Shown: positions 1 to 9,792, numbered from the stretch's first letter. The stretch: DNA of 56,608 nt from JANOAR01 sp031411235 (GCA_031411235.1 JANOAR010000047.1:1-56608); one strand, 5' to 3'. Notes: a model not told the origin generated them from the sequence alone. Numbers and translations: made by a program.

Positions 1-1041
1 GCCATCACCGGCACGCCGTTATGGGCCGCGCCCTCCACGGCCATCGCATCCCACATGAACTTGCGTGACGAGGCGAAGGCGAAGTCGCGCACCTTCTCCG
101 CCTTGAACACCCAGGTCTTCTTGCCTTTGGGCTTGCCTTTCTCTGCCGCCTTCGCTTCCTCCGGCGTGACGATGAACACGGGCTTCTTCAATGATCCCTG
201 CGCCTGCTTGAGCCGGTCACGCCGGGTTTGCGTGAGCACCTCATCGGCATTCTGCAACGCACCCGTGGCAGCCACCAGATGGTCATCGGGCACGGTGAGA
301 CGTACGGTGTAGTTGCCGAACTCTAGCGTGAACTCGCCGGTGCCGAGGAACTGCTTGTTCACCCAGCCCGCATAGTCTGTGTAGGCCGCCATGCGCGGGA
401 ACCACTGCGCGATGGTGTAGATGCAGTTGCCGTCCTCCTTGAAGAACTCGTAGCCCGTGCGGGCACTGAGACGCTTGCAGTCATTGATCGGAAAGCCCCA
501 CGCGATCTTGAACGCAAAGCTGCTACCCGCTGCGAGCGGCTGTGGCAGGTCAATACGCAGCATGGTCTTCACGATGGCATGAGCTAGGTCGTGGCCCTGG
601 GCATCGGTGAGCTTGCCGATCTTCAACTCGCCGTCGTAGTCCTCATAAGTCAGCAGCCGGTCGAGCGCACTGTAAGTCACCTTGGCCGGATCAATGCCGC
701 GCTTCGTGTTGGGCGCGAGGCGGGAGTCGGCATTGTGCGACAGGTAGTTCTGATCGAGCTGCACCCACAGGTAGCTCAGCGGATCTGGCGAGGCGTTATG
801 ATACGTCACCGTCGCATCCGCACGGATCGCCCGCTTCACGTCATCGAGTTCCACATGGATGTCGTAGTCCGCCGTGTTCTGCCAGTAACCGGAACCTGGC
901 GCACCCGAGGCAATGCGTTGAGCAGAAGGCGTCGGCACCGTTGCATCAAGCTGCTGAAACTTGGCCACCTGGGCAAGCGCCGAGCTGATGTAGGAACTGA
1001 TCGACAAGGCGGTGAGAGCAAAAAAAACATCGGTGTTTCAT
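1..1041 (-). CDS. M1 family metallopeptidase, N-terminal part, with apparent frameshift
   Basis: The minus strand reads as the N-terminal beta-sheet domain of an M1 (gluzincin) aminopeptidase. Visible stretches include GYWQNTADYDIHVELDDVKR, NASPDPLSYLWVQLDQNYL and IAQWFPRMAAYTDYAGWVN, the last typical of the substrate-proximal loop of secreted M1 peptidases. The HEXXH zinc site lies beyond the left edge. The main frame has no ATG start: it hits TGA at 1038-1040. An ATG at 1041-1039 opens MKHRCFF in another frame, and removing one base from the T8 run (A8 at 1020-1027 on the plus strand) joins it to ALTALSISSYISSALAQ. That gives a well-formed signal peptide. The break is therefore a sequencing error, a slippery or phase-variable site, or a real mutation. 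A TTG at 1007-1005 is the only in-frame alternative seen. Family call is firm; start is uncertain. Confidence 0.8.
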
Positions 1042-1238
1042 CGTCGCGCATAGTTCCGAGACCAGTGCCGATGGCAATCGCAGAGTGCAGGATCGAGCCC
1101 CCCTTCTCCTGTTCACCATGGATTTCATTGTGGTGCCCGGTGAGCTATGAGCAGAGGTGAGAGGCGCAGCCAAAACGCTGCGCGTCATGCTGCACGGAGT
1201 CGCCCGAAACCCCTATATTGTGGGCAACGTCATCCCAC

Positions 1239-2672
1239 TCAGCGCAATCTCAACTCGGGGCTTGAGATCGTCAGCGTCGTGTTGGCTTCGGTGTGCTTGT
1301 GGACGGTGATGATATCGAGCGTCGTTACGTCGCCTTCGACGGCCACTTCACCTGCAAAGGTGGCGCTGCCAGCCTTTTGCAAAGGCGCGGAGGCCCACTT
1401 GTCGAACTCCATCTGCATCGAGTAATCGGGGTTGCGATTAACCGACCAAAACACTTCGTTGCTTTGAGGTTCGGTGCCGTCGGGGAACTTGACGCTGATG
1501 CTGAGATGATGCGTTTCCTTGTTCCACGTTGCCGTCAGCTTCGGCGCTTCGATCAAGCGACGCGTGCCGAAAAAATGATGCGTGGCGAAGGCATACAGGT
1601 TGTCCTCAACATCGGGCTGCGAGGCGGTGGACTTGGTGAAGCCAGCCTCCTTCGCGCCACCGTGCTGGCCACCGGGCATGATGTAAACGGGCAGTTGCGG
1701 GAAGCGTTCGCCCAGCTCGATGAGGCCGGGGCCGACGTTGTCGTTTGAGCCCTGGTTGTAGAGAATCTCGACGCCGCGCTTCTGCAATGCATCGAGGTAG
1801 TTGGTGGTGCGGCAGACTTCCCACGCGAGGCTGCTGGCGGCTTTGATCTCGGCTTCGCTCCAACCCGATGCGCGGGTGGCTTTCAGCGTGAGCCGTTCGT
1901 CAGAACGGGCCTTCTGCCGCACCAGCATCGCGGCGCGTCCGGCCTCTGACATCGTGGCGAGGAAGGCATCGTTCATCTTTGTGATGGCGGGGTTCATCGT
2001 GCCTTCGACATACGGTCCGCCGGGGCTGTCGATGATCGGTGCGACGACGGGCATCATGGCGGTGATGCGATCATCCGCGATGCACGATGCAGCAGTGGCC
2101 ACGCCGCGCTTTGATCCGCCGGTGGTGATGACTTTCCTCGGTTGGAAGACGTCCTTCTCCGCTATGGCTGCGGTGAGCGCGCGCATGTCGCTCAGGCCCC
2201 AAATCCAGGCGGGCGTGTAGCGGGCATCTTTGGTCTTCATGAAGTGCTCCTCCATTTGCAAATGCAACTGCCCGACTGGCTCCATGTCGGTGATGGGCAC
2301 CATGCCGATGAAGACGAGGCCAACGCCATGCTCCTTGAGCAACCGCAGCTTCGAGCCCGACGGCGACAAGACCTTCAATTGCAGGCCGGTGTTCTCGATG
2401 AGGATGTGGGTGCAAACCTTGCCCACGGGTGCCAGCAAGGTCACTGGCAGGCGCACCTTTTGCCCTGCCCACCACTCGCACACGGTGATCTCGATGAGCT
2501 TGGAACGCAGCGTCGGATCTTTCGCCATGGGCTTCCAATCCTCGATCACACGGGTCTCCAGCGTGGAGGCATCACGCACGGACGCCATGTCATAACGGCC
2601 AAGGGTGATGTCTGCATGGAGCGATGGGAGCGCGATGAGCGATGAAAACAGAAGGGCGATGATGCATTTCAT
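1239..2672 (-). CDS. Secreted PhoPQ-activated pathogenicity-related-like alpha/beta hydrolase
   Basis: A 477-residue protein when started at the ATG at 2672, which gives the signal peptide MKCIIALLFSSLIALPSLHA; the frame is open upstream but non-coding in character. The nucleophile elbow is GGSKRG with Ser187, the form typical of the PhoPQ-related (PqaA-like) serine hydrolases. It is followed by RITAMMPVVAPIIDSPGG. A later YNQGSNDNVGPG loop and MPGGQHGG may carry the acidic residue and histidine of the triad. The C-terminal 110 residues look like the extra beta domain of this family. The natural substrate is unknown. The protein probably acts in the periplasm or at the cell surface. It lies about 200 bp upstream of the M1 peptidase gene in the same direction, without clear coupling. 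Confidence 0.75.
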   Translation of the reverse strand: MKCIIALLFSSLIALPSLHADITLGRYDMASVRDASTLETRVIEDWKPMAKDPTLRSKLIEITVCEWWAGQKVRLPVTLLAPVGKVCTHILIENTGLQLKVLSPSGSKLRLLKEHGVGLVFIGMVPITDMEPVGQLHLQMEEHFMKTKDARYTPAWIWGLSDMRALTAAIAEKDVFQPRKVITTGGSKRGVATAASCIADDRITAMMPVVAPIIDSPGGPYVEGTMNPAITKMNDAFLATMSEAGRAAMLVRQKARSDERLTLKATRASGWSEAEIKAASSLAWEVCRTTNYLDALQKRGVEILYNQGSNDNVGPGLIELGERFPQLPVYIMPGGQHGGAKEAGFTKSTASQPDVEDNLYAFATHHFFGTRRLIEAPKLTATWNKETHHLSISVKFPDGTEPQSNEVFWSVNRNPDYSMQMEFDKWASAPLQKAGSATFAGEVAVEGDVTTLDIITVHKHTEANTTLTISSPELRLR

Positions 2673-2806
2673 GGAGGCCGTTCTATACGGCAGCGATGGG
2701 CCATTGTATCGTGGCCAGCTTGTTGGTTTGCTGTTCAAGTCAGCACGAGTCCATGTGGCGTTCAGCGCATAGATTCTCGGCGACACAGCCTCGGAATCCC
2801 ATCCCA

Positions 2807-3676
2807 CTACGCCATGCGGCAGGCTTTGATGGTATTCGCCATGAGCATGGCGATGGTCATGGGGCCGACGCCGCCGGGAACGGGGGTGATGGCGCGGCAC
2901 TTGGGGGCGACTTCGTCGAAGGCGACATCGCCGACAAGGCGGTAGCCACGCGGGTTGCTGGCGTCGTCGATGCGGTTGATACCGACGTCGATGATGACGG
3001 CTCCTTCGCTGACGTGCTCGGCTTTGATGAAGTTCGGGCGACCTATGGCGGCGATGATGATGTCAGCGCGGCGGGTGATAGCGGCGAGGTCGCGGGTGCG
3101 GCTGTGGGCGATGGTGACGGTGGCGTTGCCGCCTTTGCCTTTGGCCATCAATAGCAGGGCCATAGGCTTGCCGACGATCATGCTGCGGCCCACGACGACG
3201 ACGTTGGCCCCGTCGGTCTCGATGCCGCTGGCGATGAGCAGTCGCTGACAGCCAAGGGGGGTGCAGGGGACGAAGCCCGTGGGGTCTTCGAGGGCGAGCT
3301 TGGCAACATTGACGGGATGGAAGCCATCCACGTCTTTCATCGGGTCGATAGCACGGACGATGGCGGCCTCGTCGATGTGCGGTGGTGGTGGGCTCTGCAC
3401 GAGGATGCCATGGATGCGGGAGTCAGCGTTGAGTTGCTGAACAAGGGCGAGCAGCTCAGTCTGAGTGGTGCTGGCAGGTAACTCATGGCGCACGGAGTAG
3501 AGGCCAAGGTCGTGGCATTTTTTGTCTTTGCTGCGGACGTAGGCGCGGGAGGCGGGGGCGTCGCCGATGAGGACGACGGCGAGGCCTGGGGTGCGGCCTG
3601 TGGCTTTGAGTTCAGCGATGTCGCGCTGGCATTCGGCGAGGACTTCGCTGGCGATTTGGGTGCCGCTGATGAGCAT
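2807..3676 (-). CDS. folD: Bifunctional methylenetetrahydrofolate dehydrogenase/cyclohydrolase
   Basis: A 289-residue FolD, the usual length. It interconverts 5,10-methylene-THF and 10-formyl-THF through 5,10-methenyl-THF using NADP, in the cytosol. Seen in the sequence: YVRSK ending at residue 50, preceding the catalytic lysine region; GILVQSPPPPH, a slight variant of the usual QLPLP motif; the DVDGFHP motif; the dinucleotide-binding VVVVGRSMIVGKP; and the C-terminal PVPGGVGPMTIAML signature. The start at 3676 gives MLISGTQIA, matching family N-termini; the 39 codons upstream are not conserved in type. The gene follows the HPr gene by 23 bp and is probably cotranscribed with HPr and hprK. 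Confidence 0.95.
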   Translation of the reverse strand: MLISGTQIASEVLAECQRDIAELKATGRTPGLAVVLIGDAPASRAYVRSKDKKCHDLGLYSVRHELPASTTQTELLALVQQLNADSRIHGILVQSPPPPHIDEAAIVRAIDPMKDVDGFHPVNVAKLALEDPTGFVPCTPLGCQRLLIASGIETDGANVVVVGRSMIVGKPMALLLMAKGKGGNATVTIAHSRTRDLAAITRRADIIIAAIGRPNFIKAEHVSEGAVIIDVGINRIDDASNPRGYRLVGDVAFDEVAPKCRAITPVPGGVGPMTIAMLMANTIKACRMA

Positions 3677-3699
3677 GGAGTGATGGACGATGCGTGACT

Positions 3700-3972
<273 letters not shown>

Positions 3973-3996
3973 GGGATTTTCAGTTTTTTGCGGGGG

Positions 3997-4965
3997 CTAA
4001 CCTAATTGGTCATCAGCCATTTTTTGCAACAGCCTTTGATTAAAGTGCGAGGCGGTGTTGTAACCGAAGGCCTTGAGCTTGAAATGCAGTGCGGCTAGCT
4101 CGATGAGGCCGGCCATGTCGCGCCCTGGGGCGAGGGGGAGCTTGATGCAGGCGATGGGCAGGCCGAGGACGTCCTCGGTGTGATCGGCCACATCGAGGCG
4201 CTCCATTTCATGCAGATTGGCGTCGGGGACGAGGCTGACGATGAGGTCGAGGCGCTTGGAGAGGCGCACGCTGCCGACGCCGAAGAGGCTGGCGACATCG
4301 AGAATACCGAGGCCACGGACTTCGATCATGTTGCGGGTGATCTCGGGCGCGGTGCCGATGATTTCGCGCTCTTCATTGAGCCGGAGGCGCACGGCATCGT
4401 CGGCCACGAGGCTGCCGCCCCGCTGGAGCAGGCCGATGACGCTCTCGCTTTTGCCACTGCCGCTGGGCCCCATGATGAGCAGGCCGATGCCTTGCACATC
4501 GACCATGCTGCCGTGCATGGTGGTGGTGGGGGAGAAGGCCCAGTCAAGGCGGATGGTGGCGCTGTTGATGAACTTCATGGTCACCATGCTGGTCTGGAAA
4601 ACGCTGATGCCTGCGGCGTTGGCGATGGTCACGAGATCCTCGGGCACGTTGCGCCCACGGGCGACGACGATGCAGGGAATGTCCTGGGCACAAAGGGCGA
4701 CGAAGCGACTGCGGCGCGTGTCGGCATCGAGCTTTTTCAAGTAAGCCAGCTCGGAGTTGCCGAGAACCTGGACTCGCATGAAGGCGAAGTAGTCGAAGAA
4801 GCCTGAGAGGGCGAGGCCTGGGCGATTGACGGAGGGCTCTTGGATTTTGCGCACCATGCCTGCATCGCTGCCCACAAGCTTGAGCTTCAATACCGCTTCA
4901 TCGTGGCGAAAAAAATCGCCAACGGTGATGTAGGAGGGGCGCTTTATTTTGTGGGGAACGGGCAT
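3997..4965 (-). CDS. hprK: HPr kinase/phosphorylase
   Basis: A 322-residue HprK/P, normal for the family. It phosphorylates and dephosphorylates the regulatory serine of HPr. The N-terminal domain spans about residues 10-135. Then comes TTTMHGSMVDVQ with the catalytic His151, the P-loop GPSGSGKS at 166-173, LVADD near 187-190, and the HprK signature EVRGLGILDV at 215-224. The C-terminal helices are complete. The gene sits directly before HPr, which supports a kinase-substrate pair acting in the cytosol, perhaps in carbon or nitrogen control. Confidence 0.95.
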   Translation of the reverse strand: MPVPHKIKRPSYITVGDFFRHDEAVLKLKLVGSDAGMVRKIQEPSVNRPGLALSGFFDYFAFMRVQVLGNSELAYLKKLDADTRRSRFVALCAQDIPCIVVARGRNVPEDLVTIANAAGISVFQTSMVTMKFINSATIRLDWAFSPTTTMHGSMVDVQGIGLLIMGPSGSGKSESVIGLLQRGGSLVADDAVRLRLNEEREIIGTAPEITRNMIEVRGLGILDVASLFGVGSVRLSKRLDLIVSLVPDANLHEMERLDVADHTEDVLGLPIACIKLPLAPGRDMAGLIELAALHFKLKAFGYNTASHFNQRLLQKMADDQLG

Positions 4966-4996
4966 GGGGAAGCTGGAGCCCTGAGGGCGGGATGGG

Positions 4997-5575
4997 TCAG
5001 ACGGAGGGCATGATGTCCTTGAAGAGATCCGCGATGGCGAGGCTTAGCTCTGGGATGCTGCTGCTTTGCAAGGTATCGCCCAAGGCGTAGTTGGTGGTGG
5101 TGAGGTAGTGGCCAGCACTGGGGTCGCGATAGACTTCGACGTATTGATCCTTGGCGTTGATGATCCAGTATTCGAGCACCTTGGCCTCGGCATAGAGGTC
5201 GGCGAGATCACGGTCATCGGCGAGGCTTGTTACGGCGACTTCGACGACGAGCCTCGCTGTGGTGGGGTGGGATTGATAGTCCGTTTCAGCTCCTTCAACG
5301 ATGGAGAGATCCGGCTCCGGCTCGGAGTCTTGGAACGTCAGTGGGTCTTCTTTGCGCACCCAAAAATGGCCATCACAAGCGCTCTGTAGCAAGGTAAGCA
5401 AACGCGCTGCGAATTTTATGTGGAAGATCGATTTGGTCATTTTTTCCATGATGACGCCTCGGATCAATTCCGCACGATCTGGGGCTAAGTTGTTGTCAAT
5501 CATCTGATGCCAAGCAGCGACTGAGAGCGGCAGGGCGCGCTTTTGGTACGAGGGGTTGTTCAGAATGGTGAGCAT
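4997..5575 (-). CDS. Uma2 family (DUF820) protein, putative PD-(D/E)XK nuclease fold
   Basis: A 192-residue protein with the Uma2/DUF820 pattern: AELIRGVIMEKMTKS near the N-terminus, EPEPDLSIVEG, LVVEVAVTSLADDR, and YAEAKVLEYWIIN. These carry the acidic and lysine residues of the restriction-endonuclease-like fold. Uma2 proteins are common and often multicopy in cyanobacteria and other large-genome bacteria; their function is unknown. The gene starts 44 bp after the zinc-ribbon gene and ends 31 bp before hprK, so it may share their transcript. Confidence 0.8.
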   Translation of the reverse strand: MLTILNNPSYQKRALPLSVAAWHQMIDNNLAPDRAELIRGVIMEKMTKSIFHIKFAARLLTLLQSACDGHFWVRKEDPLTFQDSEPEPDLSIVEGAETDYQSHPTTARLVVEVAVTSLADDRDLADLYAEAKVLEYWIINAKDQYVEVYRDPSAGHYLTTTNYALGDTLQSSSIPELSLAIADLFKDIMPSV

Positions 5576-5619
5576 GGAGCGAGTTTAAAAGATGTCGGTG
5601 GGAGAGGCAAGGTCGCTCA

Positions 5620-6690
5620 TTAGTTTTGCAAGCTCAGGAAGATGAGCAGCACGATGAGCCCGGCGATGATGGCGAGTGCGACCTTGATCCAACTGAGGGG
5701 ATACTCGCCAGCGATCTTGCCGGTGTAGCCGTTGACGATGACTTGGTAACTTTTGCTGCCGTAGGTGTAGGTGAGCAGCCAGACGGGGAGGAGGACGTGC
5801 TTGAAGGTTTGCCCGGAGTACTGGGTGGCGACGCGCAGGCCGCGCTGGGTATCGCCTGGCACTTGCTGGGAGCAGAGGGAGGTGATGTTTTTCTCCATGC
5901 TCTGCTGGCTGGCGTTGGAGGCTTTGCTGAGGTCGATCTGATACTGCTCGACGACCCAGCCGGAGAGATAGCCGGGGTCGTAGGGGACGAGTTTTTCCGT
6001 GGTGGGGAAAGGGGAGACTTCCTCCAGCAACGCTGGGTGTACGCCGAGCGAGGCGGGGACGAGGAGGTCGTCGAAGAAGTGATCCAGTGCGCCCGAGGCG
6101 TGCTCCCAACTGGTGTGTCTCTGGGAGCGCCCTTGGCTGTCGCGGGTGTAGTAATACCTGCCTGCCTCGGCTTGCCAGTCGGCATGGACTTGGGCGTCGA
6201 AAGTCCAGTAGGGCAGGTAGATGCCGTGCAGGGTGTCGGTGAGGGCTTTGCCGCCGAGGGCGTTGGGGGCGAACCAATGACTGTTGTACCAGGTGCGGAT
6301 GTCCTCGCGTACTTTGGTGTCGGCGACGTTGAAGGGGAGCAAGCTGCTGGGCCGCACGGGAGCCTTTACGTCGTCGATGCTGATCAAGGACGGCGAGCCG
6401 CAGAAGTCGCAGTTCTGGGCCATGCGCTTGGGGTCAAAGACGGACACGGCGTTGCAGCTTTGGCAGCGTACGGTTTTCTTTTCTGCGGCCCAGCCCATCT
6501 CGTCGGCGGGCATGGAGAGCAGGGCTTGTTGCAGTTCGTTTTCTTGGATCGCCGTGCCGTCTGACGGCAATTCCACGTTCGAGTTGCTGCCGCAGTAGGG
6601 GCAGACGAGGGTCTTTTTAGAGGGGTTCCAAACAGCCTCAGCACCACAGGCTGGGCAGTTGAATTTTTTGAGGGCGGTGATCTCGGACAT
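5620..6690 (-). CDS. Zinc-ribbon protein with C-terminal membrane anchor
   Basis: A 356-residue protein. It opens with two or three zinc ribbons: FNCPACGAEAVWNPSKK then LVCPYCGSNSNVEL, and later CQSCNAVSVFDP then CDFCGSPSLI. A middle domain rich in aromatic residues (for example LPYWTFDAQVHADW and the HTSWEH segment) follows. A single hydrophobic helix lies near the C-terminus (VALAIIAGLIVLLIFLSL). This arrangement occurs in bacterial proteins loosely annotated as TFIIB-type zinc ribbon or primosomal-N'-like. No catalytic site is recognised. It follows the MlaD-like gene by 42 bp, so it may belong to the same operon, but a link to lipid transport is only inferred from position. Confidence 0.6.
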   Translation of the reverse strand: MSEITALKKFNCPACGAEAVWNPSKKTLVCPYCGSNSNVELPSDGTAIQENELQQALLSMPADEMGWAAEKKTVRCQSCNAVSVFDPKRMAQNCDFCGSPSLISIDDVKAPVRPSSLLPFNVADTKVREDIRTWYNSHWFAPNALGGKALTDTLHGIYLPYWTFDAQVHADWQAEAGRYYYTRDSQGRSQRHTSWEHASGALDHFFDDLLVPASLGVHPALLEEVSPFPTTEKLVPYDPGYLSGWVVEQYQIDLSKASNASQQSMEKNITSLCSQQVPGDTQRGLRVATQYSGQTFKHVLLPVWLLTYTYGSKSYQVIVNGYTGKIAGEYPLSWIKVALAIIAGLIVLLIFLSLQN

Positions 6691-6732
6691 GGCGATCGAA
6701 CGACGATGGTGGGCTGCGAAGACCGGGGTGAG

Positions 6733-7797
6733 TTACCTTCCTGGCCGCCGGAAGATGCCGCCTTTGCTCTGGCTTTCCTGCTGCTTCTTGGCGTCTTCCT
6801 TGGCCTTGGCTTTTGCGGCATCGTCGCTGTACCAGATGACGCCATTGCGCTTCATGTTGGAGATGAGGGCTTTGAAGTCGTTGCGCAGCTCGGGATCGGT
6901 CATCAAGGCTTTGAACAAGCCGTCTCCCTTGGCCATGTCTTTGGTGAGCAGTTCAAAGTTTTTCGCGCCGTTGCTGAAGCGGGCCATGGTGTCAGTGGCG
7001 GTCTTCATGAGTTTGTCGGCTTGGGCGATGGCGGGGGTGAGTTTGTCGATCATGCCGTCGATTTTTTTGGTGCTGCCATCGACGGTGACGGCGGTTGCTT
7101 TGAAACTGGCAGCGGCTGTTTTGAGGTCTGAAATGGCGGAGCGGAGATCGTCGGCATTGGCGTCGCCGAGGATTTTTTCATCCAAGCGGCGGGTCATGTT
7201 ATCGAAGGATTCGAGGCTCTTTTTGAAATGGCCGATGCTGTCGGGGCCTAGCGCACCATTGTTCACTTTGCCCATAGCTTCCTTCATTTCATCAAGGGCT
7301 CCGCGCATGTCATCGAGGACGAGTTGGCCCTTTTTGCCAAGTTCGTTGGCGGTGCCTTGGAGCTCATCAAGCCCTTGCGCGATGCCAATGTTTTCCGTGG
7401 GCACGATGGTGCCTGGCACGATGAACTTCTCGGCGGTTAGGCCGCTGGTGCGGATTTCGATGAAGGAGTCACCGAGCAGGCCTGCGGTGCCTATTTTGAA
7501 CTTCGCGTCGCTGGGGATTTTTTTGTCGTTGTAAATCTCTAGTGGGATAATGACGCCATTGAATTGGTCGTTGAGCTTGGGCACACGCGGCACCTTGCCG
7601 ATCTTGGAGCCGCCGAGCATGATGGGTGTGCCTTCCTTGATCCCTGTGGCATTGGGGTAGGGCAGGGTGATCTCATAGGTGTCCTTCAACAGCTCTTTGA
7701 CAGAGCCAAATTGCAGGATGAGGCCGCCCAGTAGCAGCAGGCCGACGAAGAGGAATAAGCCGACGAGCAGTTCGGTTTTTTTATCGCGTTCTTCCAT
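6733..7797 (-). CDS. mlaD: MlaD family (MCE domain) substrate-binding protein of a lipid ABC transporter
   Basis: A 354-residue protein with one N-terminal transmembrane helix (LLVGLFLFVGLLLLGGLIL, about residues 10-28). One MCE domain follows, with the pattern YPNATGIKEGTPIMLGGSKIG and a later GLLGDSFIEIR. The long C-terminal helical region (about 150-330) contains heptad-like runs such as TKKIDGMIDKLTPAIAQADK, as in MCE proteins that form periplasm-spanning assemblies. It is longer than E. coli MlaD (about 180 residues). It is the third gene of the permease-ATPase-MCE block. Expected role: holding or passing phospholipid between the inner and outer membrane. Confidence 0.88.
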   Translation of the reverse strand: MEERDKKTELLVGLFLFVGLLLLGGLILQFGSVKELLKDTYEITLPYPNATGIKEGTPIMLGGSKIGKVPRVPKLNDQFNGVIIPLEIYNDKKIPSDAKFKIGTAGLLGDSFIEIRTSGLTAEKFIVPGTIVPTENIGIAQGLDELQGTANELGKKGQLVLDDMRGALDEMKEAMGKVNNGALGPDSIGHFKKSLESFDNMTRRLDEKILGDANADDLRSAISDLKTAAASFKATAVTVDGSTKKIDGMIDKLTPAIAQADKLMKTATDTMARFSNGAKNFELLTKDMAKGDGLFKALMTDPELRNDFKALISNMKRNGVIWYSDDAAKAKAKEDAKKQQESQSKGGIFRRPGR

Positions 7798-7833
7798 AAG
7801 GATTGGGGGGCTTTGTCAGGTTCGTTGGGCAGG

Positions 7834-8595
7834 TTAGGCGGTGATGCCGGAACGCCCTTCGATGAAGTCTTGCACTTCGGGGTCAGGGCTGTTTTTTAGC
7901 TCTTCGGGGGTACCGAGGAAATGGATGACGCCGCGCTTGAGCATGGCCACGCGGTTGGCGATTTTATACATGCTTTTCATGTCATGGGTGACGACGAGTG
8001 AGGTAATGTGGTAGCGCTTTTGCAGGCGCAGAATCATCTGGTCGATGACGTCGGAGACGAGGGGGTCGAGGCTCGCGGTGGGCTCGTCGTAGAGGATGCA
8101 CTGCGAGCGGGTGACGATGGCGCGGGCGATGCCAGCGCGCTTTCTCATGCCGCCAGAGAGGTTGACGGGGAGCTTCTTGCCGTGCTCGGCGAGATCCACG
8201 ACTTCGAGGGCTTCTTGCACGCGATCCCTGAGTTCTTTGCGGTCGCGCAGGCCAGCTTCGACGAGAGGGAAGGCGATGTTTTCCTCGACGGTCATGCTGT
8301 CGAAAAGAGCGGCGTTTTGGAACATCATGCTGACCTTCGCGCGGATGGGGGCGAGTTCGCGCTCGCGCAGCTTTTCCACATGCAGGCCATCGACGACGAC
8401 GGTGCCTACGTCGGGGCGCATGAGGCCGATGACGTGCTTCATGAGCACCGTTTTGCCTTCGCCGCTGGGGCCGATGATGACGAGTGTTTCACCACGATGC
8501 ACCGTCAGATCCACGCCGTGCAGGATGTGCTGCTCGCCGAGGGTCTTTTGCAGACCTCGCACTTCGATGAATTCACTGGTGGCTGGCTCAGGCAT
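7834..8595 (-). CDS. mlaF: ABC transporter ATP-binding protein, MlaF-like
   Basis: A 253-residue ATPase with Walker A GPSGEGKT, signature LSGGMRKRAGIARAI and Walker B CILYDEPTASLDP followed by the H-loop VVTHDM. The LSGGM(R/K)KR form of the signature is typical of the MlaF/Mkl subfamily that energises MCE lipid transporters. It lies 12 bp after the permease gene and 36 bp before the MCE gene. It acts at the cytoplasmic face of the inner membrane. Confidence 0.93.
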   Translation of the reverse strand: MPEPATSEFIEVRGLQKTLGEQHILHGVDLTVHRGETLVIIGPSGEGKTVLMKHVIGLMRPDVGTVVVDGLHVEKLRERELAPIRAKVSMMFQNAALFDSMTVEENIAFPLVEAGLRDRKELRDRVQEALEVVDLAEHGKKLPVNLSGGMRKRAGIARAIVTRSQCILYDEPTASLDPLVSDVIDQMILRLQKRYHITSLVVTHDMKSMYKIANRVAMLKRGVIHFLGTPEELKNSPDPEVQDFIEGRSGITA

Positions 8596-8607
8596 GGTGG
8601 GGGCATT

Positions 8608-9420
8608 TTAGGCGCTCGCCCCCATGGGGAAGACGTAGTTGAGCAAGACTGAGAGGAAGAAATTCACGATGAGCAATGACAGCGAGGAGATGACCACGGC
8701 GCGGGTTGTGCCTGTGCCTACACCCACCGCGCCATCTTTGGCCATGAGTCCCTGGTGGCAGGAGACGAGGGTGATGATGATGCCGAAGACGAAGCCCTTG
8801 ATCATGCCTACATTCAGATCCGTCATATTCGTGTGCTCGACCATGTGGCCGACAAACCAAGGCTGGGGCACGCCGTAGCCATAGACGGTGACGAGGAAGG
8901 AGGCGAGCAGGCCAAAGGTGATGCTCTCTGCGATGAGCAAGGGCATGGAGATGAGCATGGCGATGAAGCGCGGCAGCACGAGGTAGCCCACGGGATCGAC
9001 ACCCATGACGCGCAGGGCGTCGATTTGCTCGGTGACTTTCATGGTGCCGATGTCGGCAGCCATCGAGGCACCGACGCGCCCGGCGACCATGAGCCCGGCT
9101 AGCACGGGTCCCAGCTCGCGGCAGAGCGCTACGGAGACGATAGCTCCGACGCCTGTCTCCACGCCGAACTGCTTGAAGTTCATGTAACACTGGAAGGTGA
9201 AGACGGCACCCGTGAACGCCCCAGTGACGATCACCACGGTCTGTGAGCCATAGCCAATCTCGACGATTTGGCGAGCCACGAGCCTTAACCGCAGAATGCC
9301 TGAGCGCACGGCATAACTAAGATCGCCGACCAAGGCAGCGAGCTGCCCCAAGTAGTGCAAAAATTCCAAAAAGATGCGACCTGGCAGACGAAAAAAGTCC
9401 ATGAACAAAGGGAGGCGCAT
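8608..9420 (-). CDS. mlaE: MlaE family ABC transporter permease
   Basis: A 270-residue inner-membrane protein with five or six hydrophobic segments. MlaE signatures are present: VTGAFTGAVFTFQ, LCRELGPVLAGLMVAGRVGA and MKVTEQIDALRVMGVDP. Length is usual for MlaE/YrbE. First gene of the permease-ATPase-MCE block. An alternative upstream start is possible in another frame, but MRLPLFMDFFRLPGR fits the family's amphipathic N-terminal helix. Confidence 0.93.
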   Translation of the reverse strand: MRLPLFMDFFRLPGRIFLEFLHYLGQLAALVGDLSYAVRSGILRLRLVARQIVEIGYGSQTVVIVTGAFTGAVFTFQCYMNFKQFGVETGVGAIVSVALCRELGPVLAGLMVAGRVGASMAADIGTMKVTEQIDALRVMGVDPVGYLVLPRFIAMLISMPLLIAESITFGLLASFLVTVYGYGVPQPWFVGHMVEHTNMTDLNVGMIKGFVFGIIITLVSCHQGLMAKDGAVGVGTGTTRAVVISSLSLLIVNFFLSVLLNYVFPMGASA

Positions 9421-9528
9421 TGTGGCACGCGATGCGGGAATGGCAAATCAGCAGCAGGAATGAAATTTGCCCCGCAGGCCAAGGCGCGAGTGACACAACT
9501 GACACACGTTCCTCACACCGCCGCCGTG

Positions 9529-9792
9529 CTATTGCAACCGCGCTGTGTCACTGCCGGAGGCGAGCCCTTCCACGGCTTGGCCGACGAAGCGTGGCTCCAG
9601 GCCGATGTCTTTGAAGACATTGTTGATCTCCTTCAGCGTCACTTCCGCCGCATCTTCGATCTCGAAATAGACGAGGTCGTGGTGGTCGTCGATCTTGTAG
9701 CGCACACGGGGAACGAGTTCCATTTGGTTGCGCAGTTGCATGACGGTATCGCCATTGCGCAGGCCTCGGGCATAGACTTCAAGTTCGATCAT
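9529..9792 (-). CDS. Small conserved-type protein of unknown function
   Basis: An 87-residue protein from the ATG at 9792 (MIELEVYARGLRNGDTVMQL). It is mixed alpha/beta and acidic, and includes VPRVRYKIDDHHDLVYFEIE followed by a helix with EINNVFKDIGLEPRFVGQ. The ferredoxin-like alternation suggests a small regulatory or binding domain such as an ACT-like fold, but I do not recognise the family. The longer frame from 9849 adds 19 residues that would overlap the promoter zone of the divergent EVE gene, so the shorter start is preferred. It is divergent from the EVE gene. Confidence 0.6.
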   Translation of the reverse strand: MIELEVYARGLRNGDTVMQLRNQMELVPRVRYKIDDHHDLVYFEIEDAAEVTLKEINNVFKDIGLEPRFVGQAVEGLASGSDTARLQ

